A DNA stretch of 64,000 bases from DASVRZ01 sp038230215 (GTDB taxonomy: Bacteria > Verrucomicrobiota > Verrucomicrobiia > Chthoniobacterales > DASVRZ01), in assembly GCA_038230215.1 (NCBI GenBank), contig JBBRNR010000010.1, positions 62,001 to 126,000 of the forward strand, written 5' to 3'. The translations under genes were made by a program, and so were the position numbers. Under the pieces are notes generated by a model. The model had not been told where the DNA came from. It worked only from the letters and a program-made list of their open reading frames with translations, and did no database searches. Below are positions 40,680 through 48,447 of the stretch, one piece after another. Position 1 is the stretch's first letter; each line of letters starts with the position of its first letter.

Positions 40680-41759
40680 TCAAAACCAGAGCCGCAGTCC
40701 GAGGACGAGGGCGATAGCGTCGGTGGAGTCGCCTTCCGAGCGGGCGAGTGAGGCGGTGCCGCCGTATTTGCGCTGCCAGGTGACACCAATGTAAGGCGCA
40801 AATTCGCGGGTAATTTCGTAGCGCAGGCGCAGGCCGAGGTCGGTCTGGTTTACGCCGGAGGCGGTGTCGAATTGCCTGTCTCCTTGAAAGGAGAATTGGC
40901 CCTCGAAACGAGGCTGGAGCACGAGGCTTTGGGTAAGGTAAAGGTCGGCACTGACGGTGAGCTCGCCGGAGACTTCGCCGAGATCGCTGAGGTAGAGCGT
41001 GGGCTCTACGTCGAGGATGCCGGGGGCCAGTCCTTGCAGGCCGATGACGGCGTAGGTGCGTGAGTTATCGGAGCGGCTCGGACCCGTGATTCGGTTTCCC
41101 CGCACGCCGAGTTGCAAGTCCCAGAATGGCGCTATGAGGCGTCCGTAGAGAAGCTGGAGGTCGCCTTGCACGCCGTTGCCGCGGCTGACGTTTAAGTCGC
41201 CTTCCGTCTTAATCCAGAGGCGGTTGTAGTCGCCGCCGATCCAGCCAACGAAATCCCAAGTCAGCGTCGCAGGGCCGGAGTTGTAGGCGCGGTATTCGAG
41301 GAGGTCGAAGAGCAGGAAGCTATGAATCATCGAGTCCTCGACTGGTGGGGGCAGACCTTTCATCTGCGCTTCGAGCATGGGCCGTGAGAGCAGTTCGGCG
41401 GCGCGATTTCCCCCGCGAGGCGGCACCCACTTTTGGTGCGGGCCGAGGATACGGATGCCTGGCGCACTCATGGGTTGCGAAGCCGCTGCGCCGCCAGCCA
41501 TCCCCGGCATTCCGGCCATACCGTCTTTTTTTGTTGAGGCGGCGGTATCAGGCTTTGCCGGTGCCATGCTAGGCATCGCGTCCATCTTTTTCTGATTGGC
41601 GGGTGCGGCACTGTCTGCGGGTGTGCTTACCGAGGGAGTGGTTGGGGCCATACCGGGCATGTTCTTCATGTCGTCTTGCGCCGAGGCTGCGCCGGGCCGG
41701 AAAAAACCGACAACCAGAATGAAGGCCGTCACGAAGGCGGCGGATGGGTTGAGTTTCAT
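40680..41759 (-). CDS. copB: Copper resistance protein CopB (outer membrane)
   Basis: 359 residues with a signal peptide. The N-terminal mature part is Met/Pro-rich (MKNMPGMAP, MDAMPSMAP, GMAGMPGMAGG), as in CopB/PcoB. The rest is a beta-barrel with alternating residues (EYRAYN, WIGGDYNRLWIKTEGD, PYIGVTWQRKYGG, LRLWF at the end). CopB works in periplasmic copper handling with CopA. It lies 14 bases downstream of copA in the same direction. Confidence 0.92.
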   Translation of the reverse strand: MKLNPSAAFVTAFILVVGFFRPGAASAQDDMKNMPGMAPTTPSVSTPADSAAPANQKKMDAMPSMAPAKPDTAASTKKDGMAGMPGMAGGAAASQPMSAPGIRILGPHQKWVPPRGGNRAAELLSRPMLEAQMKGLPPPVEDSMIHSFLLFDLLEYRAYNSGPATLTWDFVGWIGGDYNRLWIKTEGDLNVSRGNGVQGDLQLLYGRLIAPFWDLQLGVRGNRITGPSRSDNSRTYAVIGLQGLAPGILDVEPTLYLSDLGEVSGELTVSADLYLTQSLVLQPRFEGQFSFQGDRQFDTASGVNQTDLGLRLRYEITREFAPYIGVTWQRKYGGTASLARSEGDSTDAIALVLGLRLWF

Positions 41760-41773
41760 GAGTGGCTCTGGGT

Positions 41774-43483
41774 TCAGGCTTTAGGGGCGACGGAGACGAC
41801 GCGAAACATGCCCACTTCCATGTGGTAGAGGACGTGGCAGTGAAAGGCCCAGAGGCCGGGTGCATCGACGGTGATTTCCGAGGAGAGCTTCTCGCCCGGC
41901 TTAAGGATGATGGTGTGCTTGCGCGGCTTGTGCGCACCATGCCCGTTGTCGAGTTCCATGAACATGCCGTGCAGGTGCAGCGGGTGCTCCATCATGGTGT
42001 CGTTGACCCAAGTGAAGCGAAGGCGCTCGCCATAGTTGAAGGCAATGGGTGCCATAGCTTCCGAGTATTTCTTGCCGTCGAAGGACCACATGTAGCGTTC
42101 CATATTGCCCGTGGCATGAATCTCGATTTCGCGCTCGGGTGAACGGCTGTCGGTGCCAGGCTTGAGGCTCTGGAGATCGTTGTAAACAAGGACGCGCCAC
42201 GGCATGCCTTCGAGGCCGATGCCGGGTTCGCCGAGGCGATTCGCAGGAGCCATCGCGACGACCGAATTTCCCGGCCCGTGTTTGTCAGGGCCGTGCATCG
42301 CGCCGCCGCCAGCCATCGGCCCATCGTCGGGCATCTTCATACCGGGCATAGCGTCGCCACCCGTCATCGCCATCCCCATATCGGCCATCGTGCGCGCCGT
42401 GCGTTTGCGCCGTTCGGGGATCGCTGCGCTCAGCCCTTCGCGCACTGCGAGGGTGCCGCGTGCATAACCGCTGCGGTCCATGCTCTCGGCGTAGATCGTG
42501 TAAGCATCCGCTCCTTTCGGCTGCACGATCACGTCGTAAGTCTCCGCGATACCAATGCGGAATTCATCCACCGTCACTGGTTTCACATTCTGGCCGTCGG
42601 CCTGCACGATCGTCATCGGCACGCCGGGAATGCGGACATCGAAAAAAGTGACTGCGGAGGCGTTAATGAAACGCAGCCGCACGCGCTCGCCCGACCGGAA
42701 AAGGCCGGTCCAATTCGAGCCCGGCGCGAGTCCATTCATGAGGAAGGTGAAGTGATTCCCCGTGATGTCGGCGATGTCGGTCGGGTCCATCCGCATTTTG
42801 CCCCATTGCCAACGCTCCGCGAGCGTCGCCTTGAGTCCGTCTTTAGATGCATCGCCGATGAAATCGCCAACCGTGCGCCGCTGGTAATTCGAGTAGCTGC
42901 TGTCCTTTTGTAGTTTGGCGACCATCGCCATCGGATCGCCGGAGAGCCAGTCGCCGAGCACCACCAGATACTCGCGGTCGTAGCGAAACGGGTCGCCGTC
43001 CGCCGGGTCGATAATCAGCGGCCCATAGACGCCGAGCTGCTCCTGCGCTGCCGTGTGACTGTGATACCAGTAGGTGCCGTTCTGCCGGACCGGAAACCGA
43101 TACTCAAATGTCTCGCCCGCGCCAATGCCGGCGAAGCTCACACCCGGCACGCCATCCATGTGAAACGGCAGGATCAGACCGTGCCAATGAATCGAGGTGG
43201 ACTCGCCTTTGAGTTGATTGGTCACGCGGATCACGGCGTCCTGCCCCTCGCGCAGTCGCACGAGCGGACCCGGCACCGTGCCGTTGATCGCTACCGCCGG
43301 GAACTGCTTTGCACCAACATCGAGTAACAGCTTGCCAATGGCGAGATCAATTGGCCCGCCACTCGCGCGGCTTTTCCTACCCGGTAGTGCATAAGCCGGG
43401 ACAAGACTTTCAAAGCCCGCGAGAAGACCAGCGGCGGCGGTATAGCGGATAAATTGGCGTCTCTGGATCATGGGGAAAGTCAT
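41774..43483 (-). CDS. copA: Multicopper oxidase CopA (PcoA type)
   Basis: 569 residues with a Tat signal (RRQFIRYTAAAG), so exported folded. The copper motifs are HWHGLILPFHMDG (from 99), HSH (141-143), HPLHLHG (500-506) and HCHVLYHMEVGMF (548-560), giving T1, T2 and T3 centres. A Met-rich insert (GMAMTGGDAMPGMKMPDDG) is typical for PcoA/CopA. It oxidises Cu(I) to the less toxic Cu(II) in the periplasm. First Met at 43483; a Met four codons later fits as well. Confidence 0.96.
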   Translation of the reverse strand: MTFPMIQRRQFIRYTAAAGLLAGFESLVPAYALPGRKSRASGGPIDLAIGKLLLDVGAKQFPAVAINGTVPGPLVRLREGQDAVIRVTNQLKGESTSIHWHGLILPFHMDGVPGVSFAGIGAGETFEYRFPVRQNGTYWYHSHTAAQEQLGVYGPLIIDPADGDPFRYDREYLVVLGDWLSGDPMAMVAKLQKDSSYSNYQRRTVGDFIGDASKDGLKATLAERWQWGKMRMDPTDIADITGNHFTFLMNGLAPGSNWTGLFRSGERVRLRFINASAVTFFDVRIPGVPMTIVQADGQNVKPVTVDEFRIGIAETYDVIVQPKGADAYTIYAESMDRSGYARGTLAVREGLSAAIPERRKRTARTMADMGMAMTGGDAMPGMKMPDDGPMAGGGAMHGPDKHGPGNSVVAMAPANRLGEPGIGLEGMPWRVLVYNDLQSLKPGTDSRSPEREIEIHATGNMERYMWSFDGKKYSEAMAPIAFNYGERLRFTWVNDTMMEHPLHLHGMFMELDNGHGAHKPRKHTIILKPGEKLSSEITVDAPGLWAFHCHVLYHMEVGMFRVVSVAPKA

Positions 43484-43500
43484 TCGAGGTTAATCCGGGA

Positions 43501-43671
43501 TTATCGCGGCGGATCACTCGCAGGTGGTTGGGGTTTATCTTTCCCCGGTGGCAGCTTGCTCTTGTCTGCGTGTCGCGAATCCATGCCGCCACAGCACCCG
43601 CCGCCGTGACGCATCATGAGGAAAAACATTACGCCAATTACGGCGAGGCTGATTAGTGAATTCCAGTTCAT
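43501..43671 (-). CDS. Small membrane peptide, DUF2933-like
   Basis: 56 residues (MNWNSLISLAVIGVMFFLMM, then RHGGGCCGG and a Pro/Lys-rich tail). It has one membrane helix followed by a His/Gly/Cys motif. Short peptides of this kind (DUF2933) are frequent in copper resistance clusters. It ends 17 bases before the copA start and starts 25 bases after the M50 gene stop, in the same direction. Too short for firm assignment. Confidence 0.65.
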   Translation of the reverse strand: MNWNSLISLAVIGVMFFLMMRHGGGCCGGMDSRHADKSKLPPGKDKPQPPASDPPR

Positions 43672-43696
43672 AAGAAATGTCCTTTTTTGAATCGAG

Positions 43697-45064
43697 TTAC
43701 ATGTAGGGGCAGTGGATACCTGCAGCCCCCCAAAGCGTGTGTGGCAGCGGGGCGAGAATAAGTGCGAGGATGGCGAAGGCCGCGTAGCCCAACGCCCGGC
43801 GTGCAGGCGAGAGCGGCGTTAGGTCCTCCAGCGGCGGTGCGCCCCGGCGGGCGATGAAGAAGACGATGATCGCCCACGTTAGCAGACCCGGCCAGACGAA
43901 CAGCCCGAGTAGCAGTAGCGTCCACATGGCGACGCTGCCGATGGTGTCGCCCGCACGGCGTCCGAACATCGCGTGGGCGATGTGGCCACCGTCGAGCTGA
44001 CCGATGGGCAGCAGATTGAGAGCCGTTACCATCAAGCCGAGCCAGCCAGCGAAGGCCAGCGGGCTTAGCTGGAGCACATGGCCTTCGAGCAGCGCGGGAC
44101 CGAGCGAGAGCTTGGCAAGAAAGGCAAGCAGCACCGACGAACCGACGGACGCGCCGCCGTGCATCATGCCCATCGCTGAATCGCCAGAATCCGCGACGAT
44201 AACCGACGAATGCAGACCGATTAGAAGCGCGGGAATCGCAACGACCAACCCGGCCAGCGGCCCGGCGACTGCGACATCGAAAAGCGCACGCCGATTCTCT
44301 GCCGACGAACGCATTTGGATGAACGCGCCGAACGTGCCTAGCGCGAACGGCACCGGAATGAAAAAAGGTAGCGTCACGCGAATGCGATGATGCCGCGCCA
44401 TGAAATAGTGGCCTAACTCGTGAACGCCAAGAATCGCCAGCAGCCCGAAGGCGTAGGGAAGTCCGACGCCGAAGCGTCCCGGCTCGCGAAGCAAGTTGAC
44501 GCCTTGATGCGCCGCACCCGCCCACGTCGTCGTGACGATGGTGAGCGCGAATAGCAGCCCGTTCACCCACGGTCTAGCGTGCGTCTGCGCAGTCGTCTTC
44601 TCGGCCACTTCCGGCATGAGCATAATGGAAGCTCCAAACTGCTCATCGGCCTGCACCATCGGCGCGACCTCCGCACCGAGGGCACGCTTGAGTTTGGCAT
44701 AAACATCTGCGGCTGGCTCTCGCAGCCGTCCGCGAAAAATCCGCACGCCTTCGTCCTCCTCGGCAAAGCGCACATCCATCACTTCTTTAATCGTCGCGGG
44801 TTGCTCCGTCTCAGTCAGCGTGCGCGACGTGGGCAGCGGCGGCGGATTGTCCACCGTCTTCCCGGCGAACGCACCGAAGAGCATCGACATCATCCAGAAA
44901 CACAGCAGCAGCCCCATCCAGAAAAACATTCCTCCACCCACCAATCCTCCGCCTGGCAGCAAGAAGAAAATCATCAGTGGCAGCAAAATACATAGAATCA
45001 TGAGGAGCTGCATCCCTAGATCACGTTTGGCGGGCTGACCCGCGCTTACAGTTAGTTTTTTCAT
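43697..45064 (-). CDS. Membrane metalloprotease, M50 (site-2 protease) family
   Basis: 455 residues with about eight membrane segments. The zinc site is HELGH (215-219) and the third ligand LDGGH (357-361), the S2P arrangement. An N-terminal soluble part (about 75-160, VRIFRGRLREPAADVYAKLKRAL) matches EGY-type plant and bacterial homologues in layout. Such proteases cut membrane-bound factors or process small membrane proteins. Its place in a copper operon suggests signal processing or turnover of membrane proteins; substrate unknown. Confidence 0.85.
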   Translation of the reverse strand: MKKLTVSAGQPAKRDLGMQLLMILCILLPLMIFFLLPGGGLVGGGMFFWMGLLLCFWMMSMLFGAFAGKTVDNPPPLPTSRTLTETEQPATIKEVMDVRFAEEDEGVRIFRGRLREPAADVYAKLKRALGAEVAPMVQADEQFGASIMLMPEVAEKTTAQTHARPWVNGLLFALTIVTTTWAGAAHQGVNLLREPGRFGVGLPYAFGLLAILGVHELGHYFMARHHRIRVTLPFFIPVPFALGTFGAFIQMRSSAENRRALFDVAVAGPLAGLVVAIPALLIGLHSSVIVADSGDSAMGMMHGGASVGSSVLLAFLAKLSLGPALLEGHVLQLSPLAFAGWLGLMVTALNLLPIGQLDGGHIAHAMFGRRAGDTIGSVAMWTLLLLGLFVWPGLLTWAIIVFFIARRGAPPLEDLTPLSPARRALGYAAFAILALILAPLPHTLWGAAGIHCPYM

Positions 45065-45176
45065 GGCGTGTTAGGAGTTAGGCCGGAGAATGGCAGAATG
45101 AGCGATGGGGCTATACACGATAGTTGGCCGCCCAAACTCTCGCTTGGACGACCAACACATTCGTATTGCGTCTGAT

Positions 45177-45350
45177 TTAATTAGTCGGCTTCATCACCGA
45201 ATTTCCCATCGAATGTGTCTTACCCGGAGTGCCCATTTCATGCGTCTGCATGTCGGACTTGTGGCTTTCTGGCATCGAGCAGGCTCCCAGAGCGAGCGCG
45301 GCAAGGGTTAAAACTAGAGTTGCTGTTACTTTGTTAATATGTTTTTTCAT
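45177..45350 (-). CDS. Small lipoprotein, metal cluster
   Basis: 57 residues: MKKHINKVTATLVLTLAAL then the lipobox LGAC (Cys24). The mature part of 34 residues is rich in Met, His and Lys (CSMPESHKSDMQTHEMG, HSMGNSVMK), fit for copper binding. It lies 79 bases downstream of operator copy B and 112 bases before the M50 gene, so it is probably the first gene of the cop operon. It is not recognised as a named family. Confidence 0.75.
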   Translation of the reverse strand: MKKHINKVTATLVLTLAALALGACSMPESHKSDMQTHEMGTPGKTHSMGNSVMKPTN

Positions 45351-45428
45351 AGGTTTATCAGTTGTTTGGTTGTGTGAGCGGAATATCCGCTGTTAGATTT
45401 CTAAACTCGTCTTTTGTTTGCTATACAG

Positions 45429-45465
45429 CTACGCATTAGCTCGGAATAACTCCGCGTTTTTTCGG
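45429..45465 (-). promoter_or_regulatory. Operator copy B upstream of the cop operon
   Basis: Half-sites CTACGCATTAGCTCGG (45429-45444) and CTCCGCGTTTTTTCGG (45450-45465), again 21 bases apart, 79 bases before the lipoprotein ATG. It also lies 157 bases before the divergent PocR-AraC gene, so it may serve both. Confidence 0.65.
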
Positions 45466-45621
45466 ACTGGGGCTTGGAATTAACTTGTTGTGAAATTTAT
45501 GAGGGATGGAGAAATCCCTGTCGTTTAAGTGGTTGTAGATAAGTTTGTAACCTTTGTTCCCTTTGTTTTTACCCAGTTTTTATACAGCCAATAGCTTTGC
45601 TGGAAACGACTCTCGCAGTTT

Positions 45622-46515
45622 ATGAAAAATCACGCCGAATCGAACGCAAGAACATTGCGGGTTCTTTCCGAATCGGAGATGTATCACGATTATGAGCGTG
45701 CTTTCACGGAGGGCACAGGTCTGCCGCTGGTTTTGAATCAACCAGACATGCTGCACATGGTGCGATATGACAAAAAGCAGCAAAATCCTTTTTGCACCAT
45801 CATGGCAAAGGTCAACCAGAGCTGCTCGGCCTGCTACTCTCTACAATGCAAATTGGAGGAGGAGGCTCAACTAACGCCGAAAACCATGAAATGCTTTGCC
45901 GGACTATGTGAGACCGCTGTCCCCGTGCGAGTCGGCCCAGATTTGATCGCATTTCTACGCACTGGGCAAATCCTCCTCCAGCGACCAGACAAAGCACGTT
46001 TTAATCGCGTAGCGGCAACCCTTATCAAATGGGGGGCGGAGATCGATGTAAAGAGATTGGAGGAAGCCTATTTCAACACCAGGGTTCTCTCTCCCAAACA
46101 ATACGAGGCACTCATTCGGTTGCTTGATACGTTTGCCAAACACCTCGCTTCTTGCAGCGAAACGCTCGCCTTGCATTCACTCAAAAAAGACTCCCCGGCT
46201 ATTGTGCGAGCACGCAGCTTTATCGAGGACCACTCGGAAGAGGAACTTTCGCTCGCTGCCGTAGCCCGTGTAGTGAATATGAGCGCGACTTATTTTAGCG
46301 AAAAATTTAAGGAAGTGGCAGGTATCAATTTTGTAGATTATGTGGCTCGAACGCGGGTTGAAAAAGCACGGAATCTCCTGCAAAATCCAAATCTGCGAAT
46401 CAGCGAGATTGCCTTTGACGTTGGTTTTCAATCGCTTTCGCAGTTCAATCGAGCCTTCAAGCAGGTGGTGGGTGAATCACCGAGGGACGAACGAGCGAAA
46501 CTTTTCGCTCATTGA
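45622..46515 (+). CDS. PocR-AraC transcriptional regulator
   Basis: 297 residues. The N-terminal PocR sensor domain (about 12-180) has its conserved cysteines (C58, C68, C71, C76, C91, C96; CSACYSLQC, CFAGLCE). The C-terminal AraC domain (about 190-295) has two helix-turn-helix motifs (LAAVARVVNMSATYFSEKFKEV; ISEIAFDVGFQSLSQFNRAFKQ). AraC proteins bind direct repeats spaced by two turns, which matches copies A, B and C around it. The inducer is not known; the Cys set might hold a metal or cofactor. It is probably the regulator of the copper and redox operons. Confidence 0.9.
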   Translation: MKNHAESNARTLRVLSESEMYHDYERAFTEGTGLPLVLNQPDMLHMVRYDKKQQNPFCTIMAKVNQSCSACYSLQCKLEEEAQLTPKTMKCFAGLCETAVPVRVGPDLIAFLRTGQILLQRPDKARFNRVAATLIKWGAEIDVKRLEEAYFNTRVLSPKQYEALIRLLDTFAKHLASCSETLALHSLKKDSPAIVRARSFIEDHSEEELSLAAVARVVNMSATYFSEKFKEVAGINFVDYVARTRVEKARNLLQNPNLRISEIAFDVGFQSLSQFNRAFKQVVGESPRDERAKLFAH

Positions 46516-46550
46516 TTAAACCAGATTCGATCCGCTTATTTTTAGAAGCA

Positions 46551-46587
46551 CCGAAGAATTGCGGAGTATTTCCGGGCAGACGCGTAG
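46551..46587 (+). promoter_or_regulatory. Operator copy C upstream of the epsilon-like gene
   Basis: In gene direction: CCGAAGAATTGCGGAG (46551-46566) and CCGGGCAGACGCGTAG (46572-46587), the reverse complement of copies A and B, 21 bases apart, 121 bases before the ATG at 46708. Confidence 0.6.
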
Positions 46588-46707
46588 CGTGAGATGGATT
46601 GTCCAGAGAAGTTACAAATGTGGCAGCAAAGCACTACCGCATAACGCTCTTCGAGAAAAATATCCGCCCTGTAAACACAATAGGCTGTTTCTATTCACCC
46701 TCCTCCC

Positions 46708-46992
46708 ATGCCTCATAAAACCAAGAATCTTACGGTTGAGCTAACTACATCCAGCGGGGCCGTGTTTACGGGTGTCTCCTCATCCATCGAGTTGCGCACG
46801 ACGGATGGCGTCATCACGATAACTCCGTTGGAAGAAACCTACCTTAACATGGTGAACACCACTGAAATTACCCTGCAAATCGGCATGGTTAGCAAGGTAT
46901 TTTCATTAAAGAACGCAGCCGCCAGTCTGCGTAGTGGCCACCTGACCGTGCTCGCTGAGGAAATTCATGAGGTCAAAACTGAAGCGGCGTAA
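46708..46992 (+). CDS. Stand-alone ATP-synthase-epsilon-like beta-sandwich protein
   Basis: 94 residues. LTVELTTSSGAVFTGVSSSIELRT pattern parts (SGAVFTG, SIELRTTDGVITITP) and the end HLTVLAEEI line up with the N-terminal beta-sandwich of ATP synthase epsilon; the C-terminal helical part is missing. No other ATPase subunit gene is near. It lies behind operator copy C, and its 3' end overlaps the convergent sigma-factor gene by 28 bases. Function inferred only as the fold; role unknown. Confidence 0.6.
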   Translation: MPHKTKNLTVELTTSSGAVFTGVSSSIELRTTDGVITITPLEETYLNMVNTTEITLQIGMVSKVFSLKNAAASLRSGHLTVLAEEIHEVKTEAA

Positions 46993-47606
46993 ATCGAATT
47001 GACCACCAAGAAAATAAATCCTGCTTTTGCCAACCATGCATAAAGTTGCTTGCGAGCGCGATAGACTCGCGTCTCAATCGCCTTGGGTGTCGTTTTTAGT
47101 ATTTCGGCACACTCTTGGTGAGAGCGTTGTTCCAAGACGGTCAATACTAACGCCTCTCGCAGGTCGGGTGGCAATGTCAGTATGCCAGCTTCGAGTGCAC
47201 TCATTTTTTCACGCGTAATCGCCTCATCATACGGTGTTCGTTTCTCGACAGCATGTTCTCTGATCGGCTGATCGTTTTCATTTTCGTGTGCAGACAGGCT
47301 TTCGGTAATGGCCGATTGCCTGGCACTTCTGCTTTTAACGCGGTCGCGACAAAGATTTAGTGCGATTTGGTATAACCAAGTGGAAAATTTCGCGTCAGGC
47401 TTGAATTTCTTGATGTTAAAATAGAGCCTTACAAATACTTCTTGTGCTAATTCACGAGCGTCGGCTTCGTTGCTAATGTTACGGTAGATAAAGTGGAAAA
47501 TTGGCTCGGCATAACGAGCCATCAATTTATCCAAAGCCGATTCATCTCCGCCAGCAAGGGCATTTACAAGTGCCAAGTCTGGGTCTGCCGATGTGCCCTG
47601 CCTCAT
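46965..47606 (-). CDS. ECF sigma factor, CnrH-like, with hydrophobic tail
   Basis: 213 residues. Region 2 (ARELAQEVFVRLYFNIKKFKPDAKFSTWLYQIALN) and region 4 (LREALVLTVLEQRSHQECAEIL, TPKAIETRVYRARKQLY) are those of extracytoplasmic-function sigma factors. After region 4 comes a hydrophobic stretch (AGFIFLVVNSIYAASVL) that could touch the membrane, which is unusual. It is third in an operon with anti-sigma- and sensor-like genes, the order of cnrYXH. It probably drives metal-resistance genes. Confidence 0.88.
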   Translation of the reverse strand: MRQGTSADPDLALVNALAGGDESALDKLMARYAEPIFHFIYRNISNEADARELAQEVFVRLYFNIKKFKPDAKFSTWLYQIALNLCRDRVKSRSARQSAITESLSAHENENDQPIREHAVEKRTPYDEAITREKMSALEAGILTLPPDLREALVLTVLEQRSHQECAEILKTTPKAIETRVYRARKQLYAWLAKAGFIFLVVNSIYAASVLTS

Positions 47607-48052
47607 CGACCATGTTCAGTTTTGCTGAGGGCTTCGGCAGTCATCTTGAGCAAGTGGTCATACTGCTGAGGGGTCAGCACGGAGCGCATCTCGAAAATAT
47701 GCTGCAAAGTAGCGTTTTGGAGTTCTCCTTGAGCAGAGTGAATTTGCCCCACGGCAGCAATAACTCGGTCTGAGTCTTTTTGGTCCGCTAGAATGGCATG
47801 AGCCAATTCTTGATTGGCGATACGGAGTAGTTCGGCATAGTGCTTTTTCTTTTCGCTATAACGCTGCTCAATAGGTGTTAGTGCCTTATCCTGCTCCGGC
47901 GTGATGTGTAACTGAGAATGTATCCAAGGATGAGCTTCGACGACTTGATTTCTAGTTTGTCGTTCCAAATGTCTTGCCGTCAGCCAACACGCTCCCCCTG
48001 CAATCAGGGCAACTACAATCAGTGAAACTAGAGCACGAACGGTAGGTTTCAT
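47603..48052 (-). CDS. CnrX-like periplasmic nickel/cobalt sensor
   Basis: 149 residues with an N-terminal anchor helix (VRALVSLIVVALIAGGACWL). The five metal ligands of CnrX of Cupriavidus metallidurans (H42, H46, E63, H119, M123) correspond to H41, H45, E62, H118 and M122 here, with the same spacings (HPWIH, E17 later, HIFEM). The rest (QLHITPEQ, MRSVLTPQQYDHLL) fits the heavy-metal-sensing family. It overlaps the flanking genes by 4 bases on each side. Nickel or cobalt sensing in the periplasm is a strong inference. Confidence 0.85.
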   Translation of the reverse strand: MKPTVRALVSLIVVALIAGGACWLTARHLERQTRNQVVEAHPWIHSQLHITPEQDKALTPIEQRYSEKKKHYAELLRIANQELAHAILADQKDSDRVIAAVGQIHSAQGELQNATLQHIFEMRSVLTPQQYDHLLKMTAEALSKTEHGR

Positions 48053-48387
48053 TTCGCAAAACTTAGCAGGGTAGCTGGAAGAGCGGGCGAAGAATTGCCA
48101 AAAACTTGCAGATCAAGGGCCATTCGCGTCTCACTGGCGCGTTGGTTGGTTTCCGCACTGCCTACACTGATGCCAAGAAAGACAGCAACTGAAAGTGCGG
48201 TCAAAAACATAGCTGGATGAAAGAGCGGCTCGAATAACCAGCTTAGCCAATTTTGCGAATTCTCCGCTAAAGCAGCTTTTCTCTGACGAATGCCTCTCCA
48301 CACATCTTGCTGAAATGAAGACGATAGATTCGGTAAAAGCTGGCTACGATGCGCTGCAAGCAGTTGGTCAAAATTTTGTTCATCCAT
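48049..48387 (-). CDS. CnrY-like anti-sigma factor candidate
   Basis: 112 residues with one membrane helix (AMFLTALSVAVFLGISVG, about 68-85), a cytoplasmic N-terminus (QNFDQLLAAHRSQLLPNL) and a short periplasmic end. The size and topology fit CnrY, which holds CnrH at the membrane until CnrX senses metal. The sequence itself is not clearly homologous, so position carries the call: it is first in the three-gene operon. Confidence 0.6.
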   Translation of the reverse strand: MDEQNFDQLLAAHRSQLLPNLSSSFQQDVWRGIRQRKAALAENSQNWLSWLFEPLFHPAMFLTALSVAVFLGISVGSAETNQRASETRMALDLQVFGNSSPALPATLLSFAK

Positions 48388-48447
48388 ATACCATAATAAA
48401 CGATGTCACTCGATCCATCCCTTAACTATTTATCGCAAATCCAGATT

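Noticed and set aside
45105..45311. Plus-strand frame of 68 codons upstream of the PocR-AraC gene
   Set aside because: It lies opposite the small lipoprotein gene, which has a good signal and lipobox.
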